The position numbers and the translations under genes were made by a program. A stretch of 64,000 nucleotides of DNA, taken from Pomphorhynchus laevis. Lineage: Eukaryota > Acanthocephala > Palaeacanthocephala > Echinorhynchida > Pomphorhynchidae. Where the stretch lies: assembly GCA_012934845.2 (NCBI GenBank), contig WNNJ02002784.1:1-64000 (forward strand). Reading direction: 5' to 3'. A model generated the notes under the pieces. The model was given only the letters and a program-made list of their open reading frames with translations. It did no database searches and had not been told where the DNA came from. Numbering within the stretch: the stretch's first letter is position 1; each line of letters begins with the position of its first letter. This document shows, one piece after another, positions 43,371 through 54,639 of this stretch.

Positions 43371-46300
43371 TACTCCAGATTTTTCCTGTCAATTACTGGT
43401 CCGGGTGTCCAGCCGTAAAGGTAGTACACGAGCCAAACTACTCCAGAAATCGCAATCCTGGGTGACAGACTATAGATCTTTTTCAGATAGTAAACGCTAA
43501 GACCTCTAAGGCTAAGACCAGCCATACCGCGAAGGAACCTCATTTCGATCGTCTGTATCCGAGATATTATCATTTCGGTCATAACCCAAAGCTATTGACA
43601 ACAGGTTAATATAGAAACGAATATTGCGCGGTTAACCGAAAACTTGGCCTAAAGACTCAAATCTCGCTTCTCAATCTCGCTGATGTTCCTGCCGTCCGTC
43701 GAGAACAATGCCCCAAGATACTTGAAATCATCCACATCAAAAAGAACCTATTCCCCAATCCGGATTCACATTGACACCTGAATCAGAGACAAACACAAAG
43801 AAACAGTCTTGCAGGTACTAACCAACATATCTGCTGCTTGGCATTCCATCGTAAATTTCTCTTATAGGTATTGTAAGTCCTCAGGACAAGAAGCCATAAA
43901 GATAACGTTATATGCAAAAAAGCAGAGATGGTATCCTGATGGAACCGAACTAAAGACTGACATCTGTCAGAGCAACCCGTTTCGTACTTTGGTTCATGTA
44001 AACGCGCAACAAAAGTGGAGATAAAGGACAACACTGACCAAGCCCAATGCCTACTGTAAATAATTAAGACTTCCTACCTAGAACACAAACACAACTCATA
44101 CTATGTTCATACAGAGAAGCCACAGCTACCCGAAGATAGTGTAGTAATCCATACTCCCTTAATACCTACAACAACCTCTATCGTAGAACTCGGTCGAACG
44201 CCATCTCAAAATCTACAAAGCACATGTAGACTGATTGAGCGAAGTCCCAAGACCGTTTAAGGATAGCTGAGAAAGTAAAGTGCTGATCCGTAGTTCAACA
44301 ACCTCGACGAAAGCCGATTGTTCCTCTTGCAATTGTCCCTCTTGCAATTGTCCCTCAACTATATACCGTATCCTTAACTCAAGAATTCTACAAATAGCTT
44401 ACCAGTTTAGCTAATAAGAGTGATGCCCCGATAATTGGAGCACACTTTCCGTAACCTTTCTTAAAGATCTATATCACCACCCCAGTTCGCCACTCACTAG
44501 AAACCTTGTCCGACTTTAATGCAATGTTGAATATCCGTGTTAGCCACTTCATGCCAGCAACGTTAAGATCCTTTCAAGCTTCAGGTCGAATTGAGTCTAC
44601 TCCATAACACTTGCAATTACCAAGTTTTTTAATAACAGCAATGACCACTTTTAAAGATATGAGCTCTTCCTTTGGTTCTAAAAGCTCTACTTCTACAAGA
44701 GACGGCATATCCACCGGAATATGGAGACACCTAAAATACCCTTTTTAACAACCAAGAATTTCTTCAATGTCAGTCAGCATAGATCCTATCTTGTCATCGA
44801 CAGTTTGAGGAGGTTTCTGCTTTCCAACACAAAGGTTTCTGATCGTCCTCCAGAACATATTTGAAGCTGACCTATAATCAAGTTCTAAGTGCTCTCCAAA
44901 CTTCTCCCAGCCGCCTTCTTCGCTTCAGTAACTGCTCGAGCTGAAGCTCTCTTTGCACTTCGGTATTTGTCTACAGCTTCCACTGATTTATCTGACAAAA
45001 TTGCCTTATAAGCCAGCTTCTTCTGTTGGACAAAATCTCTAACTGTTGGTGTCCACCAAGCAGTTCGAGTATTTCCTCCGCGACAAGCACTTAATGCCTT
45101 CGAGCCACAACTTTTCAGAGTTGCTTTGGCAAGCAAAGATTTGAACATATCAAATTCCTGATAAATGCTCTTCACCTCTTCTGGCAACCGAGAGAAGTCC
45201 TCCCTGATGTAACCAGAAAAACGCTCTTTGACAGAAACATCTGCTAGACGGTCCTAGCACGCCCTCACACAACGTTTGGGTTTACCAGGCTTGTCTAGCA
45301 TCCGATCCTGCCATCGAAGTTTACCAACTACAAGGTAGTGATCTGTTGACAGTTCAGCTTCTCTCTTCACACGAGTGTAAAGAACATAACGTCGCAGATC
45401 AGATGAAACGATTACAAATCGATCATTAATCGTTGACTAAGAGAATCTTGATGCCGTGTGCATCTATGGATCTCCTTATGTTCAAGCATGGTGTTGGTTA
45501 TGCACAAATTGTTACGCAAACAAATGTCCAATAATTCAACAACACTAGCATTTAGATTAGAGAGTCCGCTTCTCCCCAACACTCCCTTCCAAGTGCTACT
45601 GTCCCTACCAACATAAGCATTGATGTCACCCAATAGAACGAGGGAATCTCCAACATGAGCACTATCAAGCAGAGCCTGAATATCTTCCACGAAGGCTGCG
45701 TATTCCGAGATAATGTTGGGAAAATACGCACACACAACAGTTATCCCCTTTCCCTCTTTGACTTAAAGTCCCAGAGACGCTAGCCTTTCGTTCACTGAGT
45801 TAAACCTCTTTACCACAAACGACAACCGAGGACTTGTAAGTATCCCTACACCCGCCTGTCGTCGCTTTCCGTTAGCAAATTTCGAACAGTTCAAGGTCCA
45901 ATCTTGATCCAAAAGTTTAGTTTCAGTTCCAGAATAATGAAAAGAAGTCACTCCGACTATTCGTAGACTCGAGCGAACCACCTCCTCAACAAATTATGGT
46001 ATCTTCCCCGCCAGCGAGATGACATTCCACGTTTCTACATAAAGGCTAGTTCGCTTCAAATGTTGGTGTCTCATTCGTTGTCTCCGTACAACTGTTCGGT
46101 CACACGGCTCAACAATGAAAACTATTCCGGTCAGCAGTGAGTAAATCACTGTTCATAGCTTCTAATTTATTATTTGTAAATTTCTTGCTTGTCAGTTCAT
46201 TGTCTTGATTTTGTTTAATCGGCTATATCTCGTTCCCTATATCCTTTGATGATCCAACATCGTTACTGTAAGGAAGCAGGCATCCATGACTCTCTTCCGC

Positions 46301-46480
46301 CTTTTTGTACATTGTCTAATCTGCCGTTCGAATCATCAGAGTGATTTTCCTTGTTCGTCTATCTCCCGTTCACGATATCCTTTGATGATCCAACATCGAT
46401 AGTGGGAAACAGGTTTCCGTGATTCTGTTCCGCCTTTTCGTCAATTGTCCAATCCGCCGTTGGAATCTGTGAAGTGGGGT
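43371..46480 (-). mobile_element. RTE/CR1-type LINE with APE endonuclease, decayed
   Basis: Minus strand. Endonuclease pieces at 45981-45763 and 45735-45412 (LVLLGDINAYVGRDS, then DSLSQRLMIDL). A linker region at 45187-44885 has ACRGGNTRTAWWTPTVR, a motif seen in this LINE group. Reverse transcriptase remains run over 44800-43600, and the C-terminal RIQTIEMRFLRGMAGLSLR lies at 43582-43370. It is interrupted many times. Its 3' end abuts the Penelope-like element at 43370/43371. Two roughly 120-bp tandem repeats (46208-46330 and 46357-46476, CCTTTGATGATCCAACATCG) probably belong to its 5' untranslated region. Confidence 0.8.
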
Positions 46481-46690
46481 TTGAGATATTATATGAAAGC
46501 ACTATCACTACGACTGATGCAAGCAAGTCAATTGTTTAGCCGTTGATCAACTAGTGTTGAACAGACGTTGGCTAGGCCGCTCAAAGAAGAGGTTAATTGG
46601 CAATAGGTGCCAGCTTAATACTTAATCGACTGGCACCTAGCGTCCCTCCCAAATAAAATTAAAATCGATGAAAATCCGCGTGAATTTTTG

Positions 46691-46940
46691 TAATCATATA
46701 AGCCAGACGCGGATTAAGCACTCAATTCAGCAATCAAGCCAGACGCTAATTCAGCACTCAATGATAATGTCACTAGAGATTTTCTAGTGTATCATTCACA
46801 TGATTCTTTGATAGAGCCGTTTGCTAGTCCTCCTCTGCATCCAGAAGTGGGAGGTAACTGGCACTGAAAAGTCATAGTGATGACGAAACGGCATCTAGTA
46901 GTGCTCTTCGTTGTTCTTCCGCGTCTGGCTTATATGATTA
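46691..46940. mobile_element. MITE with perfect 23-bp inverted repeats
   Basis: 46691-46713 (TAATCATATAAGCCAGACGC plus GGA) is the exact reverse complement of 46918-46940. The 250-bp element has internal repeats (AGCCAGACGC, TTCAGCACTCAAT) and no open frame. Confidence 0.75.
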
Positions 46941-47357
46941 AAATGAAATTTTAATAATTTAAATTTTAAATAAAGTTTTATTATAAAGTATCAACGTTTT
47001 AAAATAAACTTTCAAATATATTGTTATATAAATTAACATATCATTAAAGGTAAATTGTAGCCTTAGAATTGAAAATTTTAGGCTACAAAATATAGCAAAA
47101 TTTACAATATATACCAAAATTTTAGGCTATGAAAAATATACTAAATAAAAAAATTTGTATTAAGTTGGCATATTAATTTAGGTATTGAATATCTTACATC
47201 AAGGGTAATGTGTCATTAGCATTGATTTAGCCTAGCCACAAGTTGATTGAGTCTAATACAGGTGACAATTTTGTAAGACATCAGTTTTATTCACGAATTA
47301 AGTAGGCGTTAGCATTTTAGTTCTAGTATTTACTATAATTAACTAATTAGAGTTAAT
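46941..47357. other. AT-rich region downstream of the Atg8-like gene
   Basis: Direct and inverted short repeats of AAATTTTAGGCTA (47080-47140). No coding sequence seen. No exon encoding the usual Atg8 C-terminus was found here. Confidence 0.45.
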
Positions 47358-49321
47358 TTAAAAAGATATAAATGAACAAAGTCGGTTATGAAATACCAAA
47401 GAATGAACACTGTGAATGCATTGTAGAAACTCTACCTGATATAATTCGTTCATGGTTAGACTTTGTGATGGTATTGTATCATTGACAAAGATAAAAATTG
47501 CCGTTGTTGGTGACAAATTTAACCTTTTTTGTATGATAGACTGAAATTGACCAACTGTAATATGAACAGGAACTAGATATTTTCGTTTATCGATCATCGG
47601 AAGTGTTGAGGATTCTCGTAATGGTTCAACTAAAACCTGTAAAAAACAAAACGTCTTAAAATAACGTTTGATGTATATTCTTGTCTAGAGTTTATAAATA
47701 CATATATATTTATCAATAATCATTCGAAAATATTAATAATTTTTGAATATGAATCGTTAAAATAGTAAATAATATAATTATTAAAACATATTTAAAATTT
47801 AAACATATGCATTTATCAATAAACATTTATAAATATTAATAAATTAATATTTTACATATTTATAATTATTTAATATTAAATATCAAAACACTAAGTAATA
47901 ATAAAAATATTTCAAAATATTATAATGGAACAATCATATTATTTCATTATATTAAATTTTAAAAATTAATATAATTTCCTTCAGCTTTAGAAAGTCCAAT
48001 GAAAAAAAGATCTGGCTCTTGAAAAACTGCCACGGAATCGTTTGTTTTTTATTTAGGATAAAAATAATTAGCATTAATTAAAACTACTATTAATTTATAT
48101 CGTAAAGATGACTTATTTAAATTTACAAGAAACATATTTTTACATGAGCATTCATTCATATCATATAATATTAAGAATTGCAACAATATGTAATGATATT
48201 GGCTTTCTTCAAAATCATTTAAATAATTTAATATATACATATTTTAAACTAGGTTACTATAAAAATAACATCAAGCAGAAAATAGTAAAATATATAAATC
48301 AACACAATAATATAAAGAATAAATTTAAACTCTTAAGTGGCAAATTTTTATGGATGGATAATAAATAATATACTTTGCATTAGAATAAGATACTAGATAG
48401 TTATTTCAGAGGAAATACATCATTAGCATGTATTTGGCCCCGCTGCTATGTTGGGTAGAGGAGTTAGGGGCCGAAACCTGATAGCATAGCAGTTCCTCCT
48501 GATGACCTCTAATTCTTATTCTGATACAACGTCTGTTATTTATTAGTCAATTCATAAAAATGACGTTTATTTTAAATTTATTTTTTTTTTTAACTTGATT
48601 TAAATTATAGAAAATCTAAAACAATTATTTATTTTATTATTTAATTATTAAATTTTGATATACAAATATAATATACAAATTTTTATATACAAATTTCATC
48701 AGAAGATATACGTCATTAGCACGTACTTGGCCCCTCTGCTATGTTGTGTCGAGGAATAAAGGCCGAAACCTGATAGCATAGCAGTTCCTCCTGATGACCT
48801 CTAATCCTTATTCTGATACAATTCATAAAAATTGAGTTTTATTAAAAAAATTTATTTTAACTTGATTTAAGTTATATAAAATCTTATAACAATTATTTAT
48901 TATTTATGATTATTTAATTATTTATTGTTTAATTATTAAATTTTGACTTATTGATTTAGCATTATTATTTTTATGTAATTATTTCTATTTATTTTGATTT
49001 ATTTTATTTATTTTGTTATTCTATAATTATATTAAATACGTAGACTCAGTTAGCTGAATTGATCATAATTAATAAAAATTAAAAAATTAAAAAACTTAAA
49101 AAATTTGGGAGCCCACTAACCAAATCATATGTTAGACTTATAAATCTGATATAAATAACATATCGACATATCTTTAGCGAAATGCATAATTTGACAAAAT
49201 CTATCGAATCAGTTTACCAACTTACGGCTACTCTGTTATCATGGATTGAAATGATATCTTCAAATTGACGTTTCCTTGAGTCAATGTCATACTGATCCTT
49301 AAATTTCCAGGAACTTTTCAT
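47358..49321 (-). CDS. Atg8: Atg8/LC3/GABARAP-family ubiquitin-like protein, two exons
   Basis: Exon 1 is 49321-49226 (32 codons, MKSSWKFKDQYDIDSRKRQF...). It ends with GCC and the donor GTAAGT. Exon 2 starts at 47636 after a T-rich tract and ACAG (VLVEPLRESSTLPMIDKRKY). The joined product matches Atg8, the ubiquitin-like protein conjugated to phosphatidylethanolamine in autophagy: N-terminal helices, VxVE strand, DKRKYLVP, TVGQFQSIIQKRLNLS (core fold) and AIFIFVND. Read straight to the stop at 47358 it gives 124 residues, the normal family length, but after NELYQ (residue 99) the sequence is not Atg8-like and lacks the C-terminal Phe-Gly needed for lipidation. A shifted frame or a 26-bp GT-AG intron (CAG/GTAGAG...TTCACAG) would instead end in SFFGIS. 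The gene may be a pseudogene or a divergent paralogue. A splice-acceptor-like TTCCAG directly precedes the ATG. The 1.6-kb intron holds the repeat pair at 48395-48960. Confidence 0.8.
48395..48960 (+). repeat. Two tandem copies of a 293-bp structured repeat inside the Atg8 intron
   Basis: GGCCCC...CTGCTATG...GGCCGAAACCTG...CATAGCAG...TTCCTCCTGATGACCTCTAA occurs at 48436-48512 and 48729-48804, 293 bp apart; flanks are also shared. Long-range pairings are conserved: CTGCTATG with CATAGCAG, and GAGGAG or GAGGAA with TTCCTC (compensated change). GAAA and CTGATGA boxes are present in both. Confidence 0.85.
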
Positions 49322-50372
49322 CTGGAATTTAAAAACGACTGTTTTATTTGATTTATTATATATTCAATAACCGTACAAGAAACTAACAATATTTGATCAA
49401 AAGTGTGCAAAATAGTTAACTTATTTGTTTAATAAATCCTTCATAGCCTTTCCCGTTAAAGACTTTTTCAATGACTAATCTGAAGTTATTCTAGCGCTTT
49501 ATCATCAAAACACTTTGTTAACTAAAATTAGTCACATAGCAAACCGTTAGAAGATAAAAACTATGCATTTCCTTTAAACTATTTTTACAGTTATTTGATT
49601 TATTTTATAAATAAACTATTTCTACGATCTTTCTTTACGGCTAATAAAATTTATGACTTTTAAGATTGACATCATCAAAGGTATGTTTGCTGTAAATAGA
49701 TATTTACACGTTATTAATGTAATCAGCTGGAGTATCAAATTTAGCAATCCTCATGGAAGTGTCAAGCATGATGTTGATTTTTAGATAGCAAAGAAAATAA
49801 TCGTAAGACAACATTTAGCTAAAAACAGTGCGATCAGCTAGCAAGATGCAATTCGTATTATTTCAAATGGAAACGTAATATGTGTTAGCCATTGTTACAC
49901 ATTAAAGATAGACTAAATGTTGTTGGTAGACAAGCATTTGACTTTTACGTTCTTATCAAATCCCATTACAATTAAAAATATTAGCATTTGTCTTTAATAA
50001 AAAGTACGATCGAGCTATCGTGTCCTTTCTATCCCCATATCATAATAATAAAAGTTTTAGATTATATAGTTTGATTTGCTCAAATTAGATATATTGTAAT
50101 TTCCACCTATGTACATAACCTTTAATCGACTTTCTGCTTCGGAATCGATTTTATGGCCCGTTAAATCAGACGTTGGATGCATCCTTGGTTTTGAATCAAA
50201 ACCAGAAATCAGCAAGTGGTTTTAAGGTGACTTCAGTTCATAAATAGTTCATCGCACACAATAATTAAATAAACATAATTGTGATTATGTGAATAATAAA
50301 TTATATAAATATTATATAACAATATATTAATTTTTATTTAGCGTTAATTTTTATTGTTAATAGGTAATTGTC
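49322..50372. other. Upstream region of the Atg8-like gene
   Basis: No gene recognised. A short open minus-strand stretch at about 50140-50205 (RMHPTSDLTGHKIDSEAE) ends at AAGGTT and could be an exon; it has no recognised similarity. Confidence 0.35.
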
Positions 50373-50540
50373 ATTAGATTGTAAATAAGGCGAAGAAACT
50401 ATTATTTATTCCACAATTAATTTATTAAACTGATTACAATTGAATAATCATTGATAATGGTGTGTCCACGAGCCACCGAAATATTGGAATAGAATTGCAT
50501 AACTAATACTAATGTTTTTTCGCCTTATTTACAATCTAAT
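50373..50540. mobile_element. MITE with 22-bp perfect inverted repeats
   Basis: ATTAGATTGTAAATAAGGCG plus AA at the left matches the reverse complement at 50519-50540. A second inner dyad (ATTCCA / TGGAAT) is present. 168 bp, non-coding. Confidence 0.75.
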
Positions 50541-50890
50541 TAATTTTTAATTTGTAAATAATACAATATTTAAAATTTTTTTAAAAATAAATATATTTTT
50601 CCTGTCTGCCACTGTTTACAATCTCAATACAAATTATAAATGAAATCTCAAAATGTTACAGGCGATTTTAATCCTACTACATATATATAATCTCGATAGA
50701 TTAAAGTTGACACCATCGTCAAAATTCACTCAATGTGAATATTAATCTATAATTTATAAAATTAAATAAATATCCCACTGCCACTGCGAGCGATGAGGAT
50801 AGTAAACAGTAAACCAAGCAATAGTCACAAAACTATACAAAATTCCAATTCAAATGCGTAGTCATTCCAACGAGTCACTGATCACCACCG
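50541..50890. other. AT-rich spacer
   Basis: Nothing recognised. Confidence 0.4.
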
Positions 50891-52140
50891 AGCTTAGATA
50901 TAATGCAGCTCACTAGTAAAGAATCCAACTGCTAAGAGTTAGTGTGCGCAAAGTAGAGCAACTTCTTGCATGCATTAGATCGTCGCAGTGTCCGCAACAT
51001 AAACATTTTAAATCACGCTTATGACACATTAAGCGGTTACTACTAAATTTCGGATGGTATCCATCTAGGGACAAGCGTAAAATAAGCATATTTTTAAAAT
51101 TAAAATGACTATTCCAAAGATGAGGGGAGAGAAAAGCCGGGATGATGAGGTGTCTTTTGTCGACGCAACTTTAAAGTTCCATTCATCTCTATGTTGCTGA
51201 AAAGCTGATGTTGCTGACAAAGACATTGCTCCTTAATTTCAAAAGAAAAAGGTACCTCTTTCACGAGTAATGCTAGAGTGGATGATGACACCTTTCTAGA
51301 AAACGAAAAGTAAGTTTTTAAATATCGCCACTTTATTCGATCAATGCTGTGAAAGTTGGGTATAGAAAAAGTTGCATCATAAATCATACTCTTGAGCAAT
51401 GAAACCTGCTGAACCGATGATACAAAATTAACGGCGATGTTAGCAATGTTAGCGGTAATGTCCATCGAGAATTTAGAAGTATGAGTAGCCTCATCATTGT
51501 TCAAAACGGCATTAACTTGAAAATTTGAGTGAGGTTGATAGTGATCACTTGAGCTTGGACGGATTCTATAGTTCTGGCTATCTGGAATGCCTTTTGTTTA
51601 TCAATTTCGTCGGTTTCGAGTATAGCTGCCGAATTTCGTTCGAATGCAGGCCAGCGATAAATGAGTATCATACCAATATATTGCGCAGCTCGGACGCTGA
51701 CACATCTTTAAATGGGCAAAGACGTCCAAGAGCCTCTAAATTTTTGATATATTGTACCACGTTCTGACCTTGTGACTGTTTTAATGTGCAAAAGAGTTGG
51801 CGTATATACACGGCATTAGTTAATTTCACAAACGCATCGCATGTGCTTTAATTGCATAATCGAATGTACAACATTCCTCCATTTTGTTGAACAATTGGGC
51901 TGATACACAAATTTTTAAAACAATCGAGTTTGTCTTTATCAACATTTAAATTTATGCGAGTACAAAATGTATAGAATCGGTAACGCCAGTGTCGCCATTC
52001 TCGTTCTGCATCTGGTAAATCAGATAATAGCTTTAGAATTTAATGTTTAAAGTCCATACTATACAATTTGTGAATAAAATTGTAGTAACCCAAAGATAGA
52101 GGATTTTATTCACACATCTAAAACACATGAAAATATTATC
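50891..52140 (-). mobile_element. LTR-retrotransposon gag relic with LTR piece
   Basis: A minus-strand fossil. A capsid-type gag region runs from about 52060 to 51550, followed by an open stretch (51504-51109) and a Cys-rich segment near 50960-51030. Sequence at about 52065-52125 resembles the LTR of the Ty3-type relics (GTAGTAAC...TTTTATTCACACATC). Pol is absent. It is broken and probably old. Confidence 0.5.
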
Positions 52141-52249
52141 AGTTTTGTTTTAAGATAATATCAAACTTCAATCTACATCGCCAAGTGCTAGCAATTGATA
52201 CATCCTTGCGATATCAGTGGGCGAGATCATGCGGGTGTCAATGAATCTA

Positions 52250-52870
52250 GTGAGTTATGTACTTCTCTAATGGCGATATTTGCTAAGTAGGGGAACACGA
52301 GAAACATACCTGAACATAACCTGTTGGTGTTTGAATACTTGAGCCCAAGTCGATTCTGACATTGCACGCAATTGATATGTTTAAACAGTTAAAAAACAAA
52401 ATTAGAACCAGTAGAATAGAAGATATAAGTTGGGTTAGTAGGTAGTAGTCTGAATGAAGCAAAATAATCTTTAACAGTTTACACTTGTCGGTAGTGGGTA
52501 TCTCATAGCGAGCATTAAAATCACCACAGATCATAATGTTTTTATTTCCCAGTAACATAGATAAGAAGTTGAGAATTCATCAACTATGTCTGCTGCCGGT
52601 AATGCAAACTTGAAATAACACCCGAATATTACGAGTTCTAAACTATCAACCAATACAACGTGCTATGATTGATGGCGAACAAAACTGGAAAACCGATTGC
52701 TTAAGCCAATGAGTATCCCTATAATTAAACTGCCTTTATTTGCTTGTGTTTCAGTGTTTTCTATAGTGTACAAGGGTGATGTAGTGAAAGTCTCTAGTAG
52801 GATTGTAATGCCAAATAAGCTTAAAAACTGTTCAAAGCCAAAATCCATCAGATAGCGAGAGCACGATAAC
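52250..52870 (-). mobile_element. LINE endonuclease fragment
   Basis: Minus-strand pieces of an APE-type endonuclease: SNRFSSFVRHQS region (52848-52663) and NIMICGDFNAR (52558-52283; GDFN is the conserved endonuclease motif). The frame is interrupted and no reverse transcriptase follows. Confidence 0.65.
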
Positions 52871-53038
52871 TTTGGTTGCAGGCAGTATCGTAAAGACGCC
52901 CACAGCGGTTATCCATTTAGGAGAGTACTTATGATAAAGTAGAGTACTGGAGTTATCTCCAGTATTCTCTCAGTACTGAAAATGACTAAAAAATTGTAAA
53001 ATAAGCATTTGCATCTCTATATTTCACTGGTAAATTTC

Positions 53039-54204
53039 GGATCAGAGGTAGAATTTTCCCCCCCGGGGGGAAAATTCTACCTCTGATGAATAAAAAAATA
53101 AAAAATAAAAAAATAAAAAATAAAAAATAAATACATAAATAAATTAAAAAAAATAAATAAAATAAATAAATAAATAAAAATCGTTAATCATATTAAACTT
53201 TTATTAAATCAAAAATTATATACTGATATTTCTCACGATTGTTATAAAATAAACAAAACTCTTTAAGGAAATTGGGTCTATATGTAGTTAATACCCCTTT
53301 CTGCTTCTTTATTTCGTTTTTTATTTGGCCGTTAAAGGACTCCACAGACTGAGTATGAGCACCAGTATTTTTATCAACAAAATTATATTTATGACATACT
53401 GTCTTATGTTCATATCCATTTTTATTTAATCTGCTATACGACTTGTGCTCGTCGGTCATTATAGTCGAATGGGGAAGCACTTGTGAGGATATTATGGGTA
53501 GAATAGTGGTTTGTGCTTTATCCGCGATTACTCTAGCAAAGGATCTTTCAATTTTATCCCCGACCTCGACAATACACAAAGCGTCGGTTCTGTTTGTGTA
53601 AGATCTTCCACGATGAGACTTACACTTGTAATTTAACATGGTTTCATCTATTTGCACTATTTTTCCAGGGCCACCAAGTTTATCTTCACTAAAATCAGTT
53701 TCCGGTATCAACTTATTAAGTTTATAAAAAATTTTTCTAATGGTCCGATCCGATGTAATTTTAGAGGCTATTATTGAGTGTGTTGGCTGCTTCACACATT
53801 TCTTGATTAACACACGTAAAATAGTTCTAATATCAATCGAAAACCCATCAAAAAAACTTCCCTTTCGTATTGAAATGTATTTTTTTAAGTTTGTGCAGCC
53901 ATTCTTATAACACCTCCAACCATATCCATCAATAGAACGTTTATAAAGACTAAGCTTCATATAAGTATCACAGATAATGCATTTCATAGACCGAACTAAA
54001 TACCTTGAATCAAACAAGTGGTCTATAAAATCTTGCTGTGTTGAGCTAATTATTAGCTGTTCGTAGTGATCTAGGTTATCCATGGGGTAAATCTGAATTT
54101 TTTTTATTTATAGTTTAGGAGGAAAAAAAAGTAGCTGTTCGTAGTGATCTAGGGGGGAAATTTTACCTCTGATCGCCTAGGGGGGAAAATTCTACCTCTG
54201 ATCC
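53039..54204 (-). mobile_element. Merlin DNA transposon, apparently complete
   Basis: Terminal inverted repeats GGATCAGAGGTAGAATTTTC followed by a C run (53039-53063) and its complement (about 54180-54204). An 8-bp target duplication TAAATTTC lies at 53031-53038 and 54205-54212, the size expected for Merlin. One open transposase gene is inside. Extra terminal-repeat copies are present: an inverted one directly after the left end (53064-53086) and a slightly diverged direct one just inside the right end (54151-54173). The element looks recent and possibly mobile. Confidence 0.93.
53193..54083 (-). CDS. Merlin/IS1016-type (ISXO2-like) transposase
   Basis: 296 residues, uninterrupted. The N-terminal zinc ribbon has CIIC (35-38) and a second pair at 58 and 63. 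The DDE catalytic core shows VQIDET (Asp 146), MTDEH (Asp 211) and SVESFNGQIKNE (Glu 248), as in the ISXO2-like transposase domain shared by bacterial IS1016/IS1595 and eukaryotic Merlin elements. SHRGR follows the first Asp as usual. The length is normal for the family. It catalyses cut-and-paste movement of the surrounding element in the nucleus. Both ends and the target duplication are intact, so it may be functional. Confidence 0.93.
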   Translation of the reverse strand: MDNLDHYEQLIISSTQQDFIDHLFDSRYLVRSMKCIICDTYMKLSLYKRSIDGYGWRCYKNGCTNLKKYISIRKGSFFDGFSIDIRTILRVLIKKCVKQPTHSIIASKITSDRTIRKIFYKLNKLIPETDFSEDKLGGPGKIVQIDETMLNYKCKSHRGRSYTNRTDALCIVEVGDKIERSFARVIADKAQTTILPIISSQVLPHSTIMTDEHKSYSRLNKNGYEHKTVCHKYNFVDKNTGAHTQSVESFNGQIKNEIKKQKGVLTTYRPNFLKEFCLFYNNREKYQYIIFDLIKV

Positions 54205-54373
54205 TAAATTTCCAATGAAATTATTATGACAATATCATAAAGTTTAAAATAAATGTCATTTGACGGATAAGCAATAAAATTTGCATATTTGTTTAAACAC
54301 TAAACAGTTTGTGTTTAATGTAATGTATATTTTTGGAATAAACAGTAACAAAAAATTTAATTATTTAAAATGT

Positions 54374-54555
54374 TCATACTTCTATAAATTTACCCGCCTT
54401 ACCAAAATCGTCATTTTCAGAATTATCACGCCGGTGCTTTATTAGCGTTTCATCATAATCTTCATCGCTGTCTAAAGAACGTTTCCGAGATGATCGCTTA
54501 GCACGTTTTCTATGAATTTCCTCAATACGTCCTGCATCTGAAAATTTTCTTTTGC
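54374..54555 (-). CDS. Orphan terminal exon of an unidentified nuclear protein
   Basis: A minus-strand frame ending in TGA at 54376-54374. It reads about 60 residues: KRKFSDAGRIEEIHRKRAKR, SSRKRSLDSDEDYDE, KHRRDNSENDDFG and a final KAGKFIEV. Alternating basic and acidic blocks and two bipartite-like basic clusters suggest a nuclear protein C-terminus. It is preceded by a pyrimidine-rich tract and TCAAG, so it is probably the last exon of a gene whose remaining exons would lie beyond the LINE at 54640-57815. Gene not recognised. Confidence 0.5.
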
Positions 54556-54639
54556 TTGATTTTAAAAAAAGAAAAGATTTATTTTAACGTGGCAAATGCG
54601 TGCCAGCGCACGCTTACATGACCACAACAAAGCAAAAAT

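Noticed and set aside
46862-46910. Active hammerhead ribozyme in the 250-bp MITE
   Set aside because: The core reads CUGAAAA (conserved G lost) and I found no helix I or III with a UH triplet.
48436-48512. HDV-like double-pseudoknot ribozyme
   Set aside because: GGCCCC/GGGGCC and CTGCTATG/CATAGCAG give an HDV-like order, but P3, P1.1 and the catalytic C region are not recognisable.
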